A DNA stretch of 12,643 nucleotides from DAOTZS01 sp034434335 (lineage in GTDB: Bacteria; Chloroflexota; Anaerolineae; CG2-30-64-16), in contig DAOTZS010000153.1 in NCBI GenBank assembly GCA_034434335.1, positions 1-12,643 on the forward strand, read 5' to 3'. Below are positions 1-6,281 of the stretch, one piece after another. The notes beneath the pieces were generated by a model. The model saw only the letters and a program-made list of their open reading frames with translations. It was not told where the DNA came from and ran no database searches. Within the stretch, counting starts at the first letter, position 1. Each line of letters opens with the position of its first letter. Made by a program: the position numbers and the translations under genes.

Positions 1-33
1 GCGAAGCCGCCCCAGAAACCCCCACACTTGGGA

Positions 34-72
34 TTTCCCCCGCTCTCCCCTCCCAGGGGAGAGCGGGGGAAA
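34..72. repeat. Perfect 17-bp inverted repeat with 5-nt loop
   Basis: The arms 34-50 (tttcccccgctctcccc) and 56-72 are exact reverse complements around the loop tccca. The hairpin would be very stable, but neither strand has a T-run after the stem, so it is not a textbook intrinsic terminator. It may end transcription of a gene left of the window, or be a copy of a dispersed intergenic palindrome; the window cannot decide. From here to 210 there is no open frame of note and no promoter I would defend. Confidence 0.7.
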
Positions 73-192
73 GGGGGTGAGAGGGGTAACGCACTGACTG
101 CAAAATGCCAGAATCTAGCTTAACACGGCACCAGGGAGTGGGAGTACAGCGTAGTGCAACTGCGGAACTCCTGTTAATTGAACCGTCTCAAG

Positions 193-200
193 AAAGGGGA
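193..200 (+). promoter_or_regulatory. Ribosome binding site that fixes the GH28 start at 211
   Basis: AAAGGGGA ends 10 nt before the ATG at 211. The longer in-frame start, TTG at 178, has no comparable purine run in front of it and would place this ribosome binding site inside the coding region. I therefore prefer 211. Confidence 0.6.
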
Positions 201-210
201 CCTCAAATCC

Positions 211-1755
211 ATGCCGACATCGTACCTATCCCATGAGATGCAACTGTTCAATGTGCGCCACTTTGGCGCCTCAGGCAGGAAGGACGAGCTGGCCCAGCCA
301 GCCATCCAAAAGGCCGTGGACACCTGCGCCGCTGCGGGTGGAGGGGTTGTCTACTTTCCACCCGGCGCGTATACCACCGGCACGATCCACCTGCGCAGCC
401 ATGTGCGGGTTTACATCGAAGCCGGAGCGACGATATACTCCAGCAAGAACCCGGCCCACTTCGACAAACGCGGCCTCTTCTACGGAGAAGACCTGGAAAA
501 TATCTCCATCGAAGGACGAGGCACGGTGGATGGTCAGGCCGAGTATGAGTGGCGCCTGAACGACATTGAAGACCGCTACATCTACCCCCATCAGGTGCTG
601 ATGGAGCAGGCGGGCCTGCCTCTCGTGCGCGCCTTCCCCACCCGCGATTCGGTCGGCCACCTGGTGTTGCTGATCCGCTGTCGGGATGTGCACATCGCCG
701 ACCTCTCCTTTGTCCGTTCCCCCTCGTGGACCATGCACCTCTTCGCCTGTGAGCGTCTGGTGATCGAGGGGGTGTACATCCGCACCAGTCTGCGGGAAGG
801 GGTTTGGGCCGATGGCATTGACCCCGATGGCTGCCGCGATGTGCGTATTGCCAACTGCACGATTGAGACAGGGGACGACGCCCTGGTCTTCTACTCGTCC
901 AACGCTTACGGGCCGGCGCAGCCGTGTGAGAACATCACCGTCACCAACTGCCGGCTCTCCTCTGCTTCCAGCGCTCTCAAGTTCTGCGACGGCAATCTGA
1001 ACGCCATCCGCAACGTGGTGATAGACAACTGCGTGATCACCAGCTCCAACCGGGGCATTGCCTTCATGCTCTTCGATGGTGGGATCCTGGAGAACGTGAT
1101 CCTTTCCAACCTGACGGTGGAGTGTCAACGGTTCGACTGGTTCTGGTGGGGCGATGGAGACCCCCTGCACTTCAACCTGATCCAGCGCAGCGAGATAGAT
1201 CCCCACGTGGACAAGACCAAGGAGCCTCCCGTGGGCAAGATACGCAATGTGCTGGTGCGCAATGTGCTGGCACGCGGGATGGGCCCATGCCTCATCCACG
1301 GGCATCCCGACTCACCCCTGGAAAGGATAGCGCTGGAAGATGTGCGGCTGATCGTTGCCAGGGAGCCCGACTCGCCCCTGCCCAAGACGGTGAACGCGCT
1401 GACGATAGAGAACGCGCGCGACCTTCGCCTGGAAAATATGGAGATCGTCTGGGAGGAGCCGGCCGGGCCGGCCGCGCGCAGTGCGCTGGTGATCCAAAAT
1501 GTGCGCGACCTGACCCTCGACGGGCTCACGGCCAGGCAGGCACCTAACGGCGCTGATGCGCCGGCGGTAGTGCTGCGAGATGTGGAGGGTGGCCTGGTGC
1601 GGAATTGCCGCGCGGCAGAGGGCACGGGGGTGTTCCTCCACCTGGCCGGCCAGCGCACGCGCGGGATCGTTCTGGCAGGGAACGACTACCGCCAGGCCCA
1701 ACAGCCGCTCCAGATCGGTGCGGAGGTAGAGGCCGGCCAGGTCCAGGGGCCGTGA
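211..1755 (+). CDS. Glycoside hydrolase family 28-like (polygalacturonase-fold) protein
   Basis: A 514-residue right-handed beta-helix protein of the pectate lyase / GH28 superfamily. GH28 enzymes hydrolyse galacturonan and related glycosidic bonds with inversion. Residues 14-22 (NVRHFGASG) and the following AAGGGVVYFPPG are the usual N-terminal entry to the helix, and GRGTVDGQ lies at 102-109. The acidic catalytic motifs are present as DGIDPDG (201-207) and GDDA (221-224). The family's GHG and RIK motifs are not visible: the aligned positions read SSALKF and NRGIAF. Activity on ordinary polygalacturonan is therefore uncertain. There is no signal peptide or membrane segment, so it is probably cytoplasmic and would act on imported oligosaccharides. 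The ATG at 211 was chosen for its ribosome binding site; TTG 178 (+11 residues) and ATG 238 are alternatives. The SDR gene starts 20 bp downstream, suggesting one transcript. Confidence 0.85.
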   Translation: MPTSYLSHEMQLFNVRHFGASGRKDELAQPAIQKAVDTCAAAGGGVVYFPPGAYTTGTIHLRSHVRVYIEAGATIYSSKNPAHFDKRGLFYGEDLENISIEGRGTVDGQAEYEWRLNDIEDRYIYPHQVLMEQAGLPLVRAFPTRDSVGHLVLLIRCRDVHIADLSFVRSPSWTMHLFACERLVIEGVYIRTSLREGVWADGIDPDGCRDVRIANCTIETGDDALVFYSSNAYGPAQPCENITVTNCRLSSASSALKFCDGNLNAIRNVVIDNCVITSSNRGIAFMLFDGGILENVILSNLTVECQRFDWFWWGDGDPLHFNLIQRSEIDPHVDKTKEPPVGKIRNVLVRNVLARGMGPCLIHGHPDSPLERIALEDVRLIVAREPDSPLPKTVNALTIENARDLRLENMEIVWEEPAGPAARSALVIQNVRDLTLDGLTARQAPNGADAPAVVLRDVEGGLVRNCRAAEGTGVFLHLAGQRTRGIVLAGNDYRQAQQPLQIGAEVEAGQVQGP

Positions 1756-1775
1756 AGGGGGGAGGGGTAATCGCC

Positions 1776-2678
1776 ATGAAAGTACTTGTCACAGGGAGCA
1801 GCGGTCGTCTCGGCTATTATGTAGTCAACGATTTGCTGCGTGCCGGGCATGAGGTGGTCCTGTTTGATCGTCGGCCCCCTCCGCCGGAGTTCAACCATCT
1901 CCCGCAGGTGCAAGGGGACATTAGCTCTATTGAAGATTGCCAGCGCGCGCTTGCCAGTGCTGACTTCGACGCGATCCAGCATCTGGCCGGTGTCCCCTAC
2001 CCTTCTGATCATCCACATTTGCGAGAGTTGGCCGAGAGCCAAGGCGTGCCTTTCGATGCCACAATGCGCTGGAACCTGCTGGGGACCTATTATCTGCTTC
2101 GGGCCGCCGTGGCGGCAGGGGTCCGGATCGTGGTGATGACCAGCAGCAACTGCGCGTTGGGACATAACTTCCGCATCAGCGGCCGGCCGTTTCCCTACCG
2201 TTACCTGCCGGTGGATGAGGCTCACCCTCCAGAACCGGAGGATACCTACTCGTTTGTCAAGCTGGCCGGGGAGTGGTTGCTGGCCTGCTTCACCCGAGCG
2301 TATAGGCTGCTGACCTACGCCGTGCGTGCCACCGCTATCTGCGGCCCCCAGGAACGCCTGGAGATTGCGCGCCAGGCGCGGCCGGCTCAGGGCTGGCACT
2401 CTGGGCTATGGGGCTGGGTGGCTGCCGAGCATGTGGCGGAGGCCCATCGCCTGCTGATGGAGCAGGCACACCGGCTCCCCCCACACGATGTTTTCTTCTG
2501 CACCGCTGACGACACCACCGCCCTGGAACCTTCGCTTGAGCTCGTGGAGCGTTTCAACCCTGGCCTCCTGCCGCTGGTCAGGGCCGAAGAGCTGGCAGGC
2601 CACGCCTCTTTCCACTGCTGTCGCCGGCTAAAACAAGCGGTAGGCTGGCGGCATGACACGACGTGGCGTGTCACATGA
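1776..2678 (+). CDS. NAD-dependent epimerase/dehydratase (extended SDR)
   Basis: A 300-residue Rossmann-fold oxidoreductase or epimerase. The nucleotide-binding TGSSGRLG is at residues 6-13, with an acidic D31 at the end of the second strand (LFDRR), which in this family favours NAD(H) over NADP(H). GDI at 47-49 would contact the adenine ring. The catalytic set is Ser 123/124 (MTSSN), Tyr158 and Lys162 (YSFVK). The SSN..LG segment and the modest size recall hexuronate dehydrogenases and UDP-sugar 4-epimerases; the substrate cannot be read from sequence. A strong purine-rich ribosome binding site (gaaggggggagggg) precedes the ATG, and the gene lies 20 bp after the GH28 gene, so a shared role in sugar-acid metabolism is reasonable but inferred. 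An open frame extends upstream to 1605, but those residues lie inside the GH28 gene and lack family similarity. The last residues (RHDTTWRVT) run into a small hairpin and look appended. Confidence 0.87.
   Translation: MKVLVTGSSGRLGYYVVNDLLRAGHEVVLFDRRPPPPEFNHLPQVQGDISSIEDCQRALASADFDAIQHLAGVPYPSDHPHLRELAESQGVPFDATMRWNLLGTYYLLRAAVAAGVRIVVMTSSNCALGHNFRISGRPFPYRYLPVDEAHPPEPEDTYSFVKLAGEWLLACFTRAYRLLTYAVRATAICGPQERLEIARQARPAQGWHSGLWGWVAAEHVAEAHRLLMEQAHRLPPHDVFFCTADDTTALEPSLELVERFNPGLLPLVRAEELAGHASFHCCRRLKQAVGWRHDTTWRVT
2655..2672. repeat. 6-bp inverted repeat at the 3' end of the SDR gene
   Basis: gacacg (2655-2660) and cgtgtc (2667-2672) are exact reverse complements around acgtgg, just before the SDR stop codon. 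Together with the larger palindrome that follows it makes the end of this gene unusually structured. Confidence 0.5.
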
Positions 2679-2680
2679 TA

Positions 2681-2726
2681 ACGTGGGGTGAGGCCCACAC
2701 CCGAGAGTGTGGGCCTCACCCCACGT
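2681..2726. terminator. 20-bp perfect palindrome between convergent genes, likely bidirectional terminator
   Basis: Arms 2681-2700 (acgtggggtgaggcccacac) and 2707-2726 are exact reverse complements with the loop ccgaga. It sits between the SDR stop (2678) and the stop of the convergent MBL-fold gene (2765), where a bidirectional terminator is expected. It lacks a T-run on both sides, so termination would have to rely on the stem alone or on Rho. An 8-bp direct repeat, tcacatga, flanks it at 2671-2678 and 2728-2735, so it may instead be an inserted palindromic element that now serves as a terminator. Confidence 0.6.
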
Positions 2727-2764
2727 CTCACATGACAAATCCGCCCATCAAGGCAGAGGATACT

Positions 2765-3664
2765 TTAGCGCGCGGTCCTGACCCACAGGCGCCTGCCGTC
2801 GCTCACCACCTCGATGCGGCCATGCTGGTCGGTGCGTAGTATTTCAACTCCAGCCAGCCGGGCCAAGACCTCCGGATGGGGATGGCCGAAGTCGTTATCC
2901 TGGCCAACCTGGATCACCGCCAGGCGTGGGCGCACGGCCTCTACGAACACCGGTGAGGTGGACCCCCGGCTGCCGTGATGCGCCACTTTCAGCACATCGC
3001 TATGGAGCGGGAGGCCTGCGTGGATGAGCTCCGCCTCAGCCTCGTACTCAATATCGGCGGTGAGCAGGAAGCTGTTTTGCCCGTAGTCCAGGCGCAGGAC
3101 GATCGAGTTATTGTTGTCGTCCGCGGCGGTCCCGGTCAGAGGTTCAGGGCCGGGGTGCAGCACAGTAACCTTCAGGTCGTCCGCGGCCATGGTCATGCCG
3201 CGGCGGGCATAGCTGCGCGGCACCCCTGCCCGGGCCAGCGCAGCCAGCCACGGCCTGGCCTCTGGCACGTGCTCCGTAAGCGGAGTATCCAGCACCTGGC
3301 CGATGCGATAGCGCTCCACTAACGGGATTAGCCCGCTCATGTGGTCGCTATCCGGATGGGTCAGCACCACCAGGTCCAGGCTGCGGTCCCCAAAGGGCAG
3401 GATGTCGCCCAGTTCGCTGAGCAGCGCCACAGGGCTTGGGCCGCCGTCTACCAGGAGCTGTCGGCCATCGGGCGCGCGCACCAGAATAGCATCGCCCTGC
3501 CCCACATCCAGGAAGTAGACGTGGAGCCGGCCATCGGGGAGGCCGCGGCCGGCCAGCCAGATGGCCAGGACTATCAGCGCCAGCAGGCCTATCCCGCGCC
3601 AGCCAGCCAGCGCGGCCAGCAGCCGGCTGCCTATCCTCTGTAACCCGGCCAGCATCCTACCCAC
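2765..3664 (-). CDS. ComEC/Rec2-type metallo-beta-lactamase-fold hydrolase, membrane-anchored
   Basis: A 299-residue protein matching the C-terminal hydrolase domain of the DNA-uptake protein ComEC, but without its multi-pass competence channel. One hydrophobic segment at about residues 23-39 should anchor it with the catalytic domain outside. The family signature FLDVGQGDAIL is at 51-61. The metal-binding motif HPDSDH is at 103-108, followed by D204 (TADIE), H229/H230 (VAHHGS) and HPHPEV (261-266), so the metal site appears intact. Known relatives hydrolyse DNA or phosphodiesters; the substrate here is unknown. The start is GTG at 3664, with AAAGGATGG upstream; ATG at 3655 is a close alternative. 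It appears monocistronic, with a TTGACA promoter at 3755-3783, and converges on the GH28-SDR unit. Confidence 0.85.
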   Translation of the reverse strand: MGRMLAGLQRIGSRLLAALAGWRGIGLLALIVLAIWLAGRGLPDGRLHVYFLDVGQGDAILVRAPDGRQLLVDGGPSPVALLSELGDILPFGDRSLDLVVLTHPDSDHMSGLIPLVERYRIGQVLDTPLTEHVPEARPWLAALARAGVPRSYARRGMTMAADDLKVTVLHPGPEPLTGTAADDNNNSIVLRLDYGQNSFLLTADIEYEAEAELIHAGLPLHSDVLKVAHHGSRGSTSPVFVEAVRPRLAVIQVGQDNDFGHPHPEVLARLAGVEILRTDQHGRIEVVSDGRRLWVRTAR

Positions 3665-3754
3665 CCTGTACCATCCTTTGCCCTGCTGGGTATTAAGCCC
3701 CCATGGCTGAGATGTGGAGATCCCCAGAATTCGCCGGAGTCTGGTCTATCACAT

Positions 3755-3783
3755 ACTATGCAGGCAGAGTTGCAGACTGTCAA
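3755..3783 (-). promoter_or_regulatory. Sigma-70-type promoter for the ComEC-like gene
   Basis: On the minus strand a perfect -35 TTGACA (3778-3783) is followed after 17 bp by CATAGT (3755-3760), a 4/6 match to the -10; shifting two bases gives TAGTAT with a 19-bp spacer. The predicted leader to the GTG at 3664 is about 85 nt. The call rests on the consensus -35 and on position. Confidence 0.5.
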
Positions 3784-3890
3784 GATACGCGGCCCGCTGA
3801 CAGCGGAACGCGTAGGTGATGGGTCAATAACAGAGAGGCAGGGGGTGTGTCCCAAAATCGTCGGGAACTTGGTCCGCACGCAACCAGCAA

Positions 3891-3943
3891 CTGTAGCGCA
3901 GGCCGCCAGGCCTGTATGCGCAGGCTGACCGCCTGCGCTATAG
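3891..3943. repeat. Imperfect inverted repeat, 13-bp arms
   Basis: ctgtagcgcaggc (3891-3903) pairs with gcctgcgctatag (3931-3943) with one G:T pair, and the interior (gccaggcctg ... cgcaggctg) adds further pairing. This gives a long, GC-rich cruciform-capable element of about 53 bp. It resembles dispersed intergenic palindromes found in GC-rich genomes; only one copy is in this window. Confidence 0.65.
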
Positions 3944-4105
3944 GTGCAGCGCAAGCGCCGGGCCGACATTCACAAACATCCCAGCAGCCAGGGCTTATCC
4001 ATTCTTTATATCTGATGAAAAGGCTCGTAGTGAGCCACGAAGCGAACGGGCGAGGCATGCTCCGGATCGCCCCTCCGCCGACACCCTTCATGTGTGCATC
4101 ACCAG

Positions 4106-4129
4106 AGAGGTCGGCGAAGGCCGACCTCT
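4106..4129. repeat. Perfect 10-bp inverted repeat
   Basis: agaggtcggc (4106-4115) and gccgacctct (4120-4129) are exact reverse complements around the loop gaag. No T-run follows on either strand and no coding end is nearby, so it is not placed as a terminator. Confidence 0.65.
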
Positions 4130-4151
4130 GGCCGCAGGCCCCAAAAGGGTG

Positions 4152-4175
4152 ACGCCTCGGGCGAGCCCTCGGCGT
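4152..4175. repeat. Interrupted inverted repeat
   Basis: acgcc-tc-ggg pairs with ccc-tc-ggcgt around a short central turn, giving a GC-rich hairpin with a 2-nt internal mismatch. It is part of the palindrome cluster in this intergenic region. Confidence 0.4.
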
Positions 4176-4221
4176 GGCCCTTCCAGTCACCGCCTGAACA
4201 GTTACACTAGAGCTAGCCCGT

Positions 4222-4234
4222 AGGGCTTCGCCCT
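4222..4234. repeat. Small hairpin agggc-ttc-gccct
   Basis: Five perfectly paired bases close a three-base loop, followed on the + strand by tt only. It could be a weak structural element; on its own it is not remarkable. It is listed because it belongs to the cluster of palindromes here. Confidence 0.35.
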
Positions 4235-4287
4235 TTCAGCCCAGAGCCTCAGCTCGGGGCAGCTCGCGGCGAAGAGGGCTTCCCGGC

Positions 4288-4316
4288 TTGTTGGTTCTCT
4301 CTTCCTAGAGTAGAAT
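4288..4316 (+). promoter_or_regulatory. Candidate promoter for the YjjX-family gene
   Basis: TTGTTG (4288-4293) and TAGAAT (4311-4316) are separated by exactly 17 bp. The -10 matches the consensus at 5 of 6 positions, the -35 at 3 of 6 (TTG). Transcription would begin about 50 nt before the ATG at 4373. Confidence 0.45.
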
Positions 4317-4372
4317 CGAGATGAGCTGTTACATTTTGAGGATGCAAACCTGCTTCTACATGGAGCGCCCGG

Positions 4373-4951
4373 ATGAAGGTGCTGGTAGGTTCACGGAATC
4401 CAACCAAGATCGCCGCAGTGGAGGATGTGTTTGGTCGCTGCTTCGGCCAGGTGGAAGCCATCGGCGTCGAAGTGGCGTCGGGCGTATCCGCGCAGCCCGT
4501 GGGGATGGAAGAAACCTTCCTTGGCGCGGAGAATAGGGCGCGTGCCCTGACACGTCTGAACGTTGAGCAGGGCTGGAACGCGCAGTTCTGCGTGGGCATC
4601 GAGGGGGGCGTCGCGCTTATCCACGGCCGCTGGTTCGCGTTCGGCGTCATCTGCATCGCCGACGCTCGAGAGCGCCTGGGTTTCGGCGTCACCTCGCATT
4701 TTGAGCTGCCCGACGACATCGCCGCTGGCCTTGCGGCCGGCGCGGAACTCGGCGAGGTGATCGACCAGTTGACCGGTCAGCAGAACTCTCGACTTGATGG
4801 CGGTGCCATTGGGTATCTCTCGCATGGCCAGCTTGACCGCCGGGGACTGGCCAGCCAGGGGGTGTTCATGGCCCTGCTCCCCTTTCTGAACGAGTCGCTC
4901 TTCTTCCCAGAGGAGCATTCCAGGAAGACACTCCTTCCACAGCCGTCGTGA
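4373..4951 (+). CDS. yjjX: Inosine/xanthosine triphosphatase, YjjX / DUF84 family
   Basis: A 192-residue house-cleaning NTPase that in known members hydrolyses ITP and XTP (non-canonical purine nucleotides), keeping them out of nucleic acids; cytoplasmic. The start MKVLVGSRNPTKIAAV (1-16) is the typical phosphate-binding entry. Residues 36-57 carry SGVSxQP, then EET..GA.NRA; VGIEGGV is at 74-80; GAIGYLSHGQLDR is at 144-156. All are characteristic of the family. E. coli YjjX is about 170 residues; the extra length here is a C-terminal tail of about 20 residues (from 174) with no recognisable motif. GGAG lies 7 nt before the ATG. It has its own likely promoter at 4288-4316 and sits about 100 bp ahead of the redox-fusion operon, which also has its own promoter. 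Confidence 0.88.
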   Translation: MKVLVGSRNPTKIAAVEDVFGRCFGQVEAIGVEVASGVSAQPVGMEETFLGAENRARALTRLNVEQGWNAQFCVGIEGGVALIHGRWFAFGVICIADARERLGFGVTSHFELPDDIAAGLAAGAELGEVIDQLTGQQNSRLDGGAIGYLSHGQLDRRGLASQGVFMALLPFLNESLFFPEEHSRKTLLPQPS

Positions 4952-4970
4952 CTCAGTAACAGACACTGAG
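4952..4970 (+). other. Small hairpin just after the yjjX stop codon
   Basis: ctcagt (4952-4957) and actgag (4965-4970) pair exactly around a 7-nt loop, directly after the TGA at 4949-4951. There is no T-run behind it, so it is at best a weak terminator or an mRNA 3'-end stabiliser. Confidence 0.35.
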
Positions 4971-4979
4971 CCAAGATTA

Positions 4980-5008
4980 CAGACAGCAGGGGAACCATAA
5001 AGTATACT
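4980..5008 (+). promoter_or_regulatory. Candidate sigma-70-type promoter for the redox operon
   Basis: CAGACA (4980-4985, 4/6 match to TTGACA) and TATACT (5003-5008, 5/6 match to TATAAT) are exactly 17 bp apart. The start point would be near 5015, giving a leader of about 35 nt to the ATG at 5050, with AAAGGA at 5035-5040 as ribosome binding site. Confidence 0.5.
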
Positions 5009-5049
5009 CCTACGATGGCTATGCAAGCTTCACGAAAGGATAAGCAAAC

Positions 5050-6237
5050 ATGAGCACTACCTCAGGGATTATTGTCTACGGCACTACCTGGTGCCCCGAT
5101 TGCCGACGGGCAAAGCAGTTCCTGGGCGAACACCGCATCCAATACACGTGGGTGGACATCGAACAGGACCAGGCTGCAATGGCCGAGGTGGAGCGCATCA
5201 ACCGGGGGAACCGCGTTGTGCCTACTATCGTCTTCCCCGATGGCAGCATCCTGGTCGAGCCCAGCAACGAGGAGCTGAGTCAGAAGCTGGGGTTGCGGGC
5301 CACTGCCAGGCGCAGCTTCTACGACGTGATCATCGTGGGCGCGGGACCGGCCGGCCTGACCACTGCCATTTACACCGCGCGCGAGGGCCTGGATACCCTG
5401 ATCCTCGAAAAAGGGGTCAGCGGTGGACAGGTGGGCAATACCCAGATGCTGGATAACTACCCTGGCTTCGATGAGGGGATCACTGGCCTCGAGTTCGCCG
5501 AACGGTTGACCCGGCAGGCGCAACGCTTTGGTGTGGAGATTTTGCAGACGACCCCCGTGGTAGGCATCCAGCGCGACGGCCGTTATCTGCGCGTGAAGAC
5601 GGCGCGCGGTGAGGAGTTCGGCGCCCGCGCCGTTCTCATTGCCACCGGCTCACGCTATCGCCGGCTCAACGTGCCAGGTGAGGCGGAACTGATCGGCTCG
5701 GCCATCCACTTCTGCGCCGTGTGCGATGGCCCGTTCTACCGCGATCGCGACGTGCTGGTGGTGGGGGGTGGCAACAGCGGCTTCCAGGAAGGGCTATTCC
5801 TCAAGCGCTATGCCAGGCAGGTGACCATCGTCGAGTTCCTGCCCGAGGTGCGGGCCAGCAAACTCCTGCAAGATAAGGTTGCTGCCCAGCCTGGGATCAT
5901 TGTGGTCACCAACCACGCCATCCAGGCTTTCCGCGGCCAGCGCGGCAAACTGGCCGGGGTCGAGGTCCAGGATCGCGCCACGGGTGAGATCAAGATCTGG
6001 CATCCTGATGGGGTTTTCATTTTCATCGGCCTGGAGCCCAACACCGAGTTCTTGCCGGCTGAGATCCAGCGGGACCGGTGGGGATTTGTCATCACCAGCA
6101 GCACCCTGGAGACCACCATGCCTGGGGTATTTGCGGCCGGTGATGTGCGAGCAGGCAGCACCAAGCAGGCTGCGGCCGCGGCCGGTGAAGGCGCCACTGC
6201 AGCCCTGATGATCCGAGATTACCTCAGCAAACGATAG
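5050..6237 (+). CDS. Glutaredoxin fused to thioredoxin-reductase/AhpF-like FAD oxidoreductase
   Basis: A 395-residue two-domain thiol-redox protein. Residues about 1-85 are a glutaredoxin/NrdH-like domain with a CPDC active site (C15, C18) and the cis-Pro segment VVPTIVFPDGS. Residues about 90-395 are a low-molecular-weight thioredoxin-reductase module: FAD-binding GAGPAG (97-102), redox-active CAVC followed by DG (C222, C225), nucleotide-binding GGGNSG (239-244) and the C-terminal FAD motif AAGDVRAGSTKQ. The reductase probably passes electrons from a pyridine nucleotide through FAD and its CxxC pair to the attached glutaredoxin. The HRRxxxR motif that binds the NADPH phosphate in TrxR is replaced by VEFLPEVRA, which resembles NADH-dependent AhpF. 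AhpF, however, carries a longer N-terminal double thioredoxin fold. The likely cytosolic partners (peroxiredoxin, ribonucleotide reductase, other) are unknown. It is the first gene of a probable operon with the genes at 6282 and 7162. Confidence 0.9.
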   Translation: MSTTSGIIVYGTTWCPDCRRAKQFLGEHRIQYTWVDIEQDQAAMAEVERINRGNRVVPTIVFPDGSILVEPSNEELSQKLGLRATARRSFYDVIIVGAGPAGLTTAIYTAREGLDTLILEKGVSGGQVGNTQMLDNYPGFDEGITGLEFAERLTRQAQRFGVEILQTTPVVGIQRDGRYLRVKTARGEEFGARAVLIATGSRYRRLNVPGEAELIGSAIHFCAVCDGPFYRDRDVLVVGGGNSGFQEGLFLKRYARQVTIVEFLPEVRASKLLQDKVAAQPGIIVVTNHAIQAFRGQRGKLAGVEVQDRATGEIKIWHPDGVFIFIGLEPNTEFLPAEIQRDRWGFVITSSTLETTMPGVFAAGDVRAGSTKQAAAAAGEGATAALMIRDYLSKR

Positions 6238-6240
6238 CTG

Positions 6241-6257
6241 ATTCCCTGCACGGGAAT
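6241..6257 (+). other. 6-bp hairpin between the redox fusion and the M55 peptidase
   Basis: attccc (6241-6246) and gggaat (6252-6257) pair exactly around tgcac, in the 44-bp gap between two co-directional genes. It is too weak and lacks a T-run, so I do not treat it as a terminator. It could modulate mRNA processing inside the operon. Confidence 0.3.
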
Positions 6258-6281
6258 ACAGGCCACGAAGGGAGACATATC

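Larger units (their letters stand above)
3665..4372. other. About 700-bp intergenic region rich in palindromes, no convincing gene
   Basis: The divergent genes at 3664 (-) and 4373 (+) leave this stretch between them. The only content I can support is the two outward promoters (3755-3783 and 4288-4316) and several separate inverted repeats (3891-3943, 4106-4129, 4152-4175, 4222-4234), listed singly. Open frames of about 100-136 codons occur on both strands, but they read through the palindromes, are Arg/Ala/Pro/Cys-rich and resemble no family, so I do not call them genes. Confidence 0.6.

Noticed and set aside
271..1305. 344-codon open frame on the - strand
   Set aside because: Opposite the GH28-like gene, with no convincing start region or motif; the beta-helix protein on the + strand explains the region.
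3841..3943. Possible insertion-sequence end (ggggtgtgtcccaaaatcg) near the palindromes
   Set aside because: No matching inverted end, no transposase and no target duplication could be found in the window.
3891..3943. tRNA-like cloverleaf
   Set aside because: Only one long stem forms; there is no anticodon arm, T-loop sequence or CCA-proximal acceptor of tRNA type.
3631..4190. Overlapping open frames of 112, 136 and 101 codons in the 3.6-4.2 kb gap
   Set aside because: They read through palindromes on both strands, have skewed composition and resemble no protein family. One overlaps the start of the ComEC-like gene.
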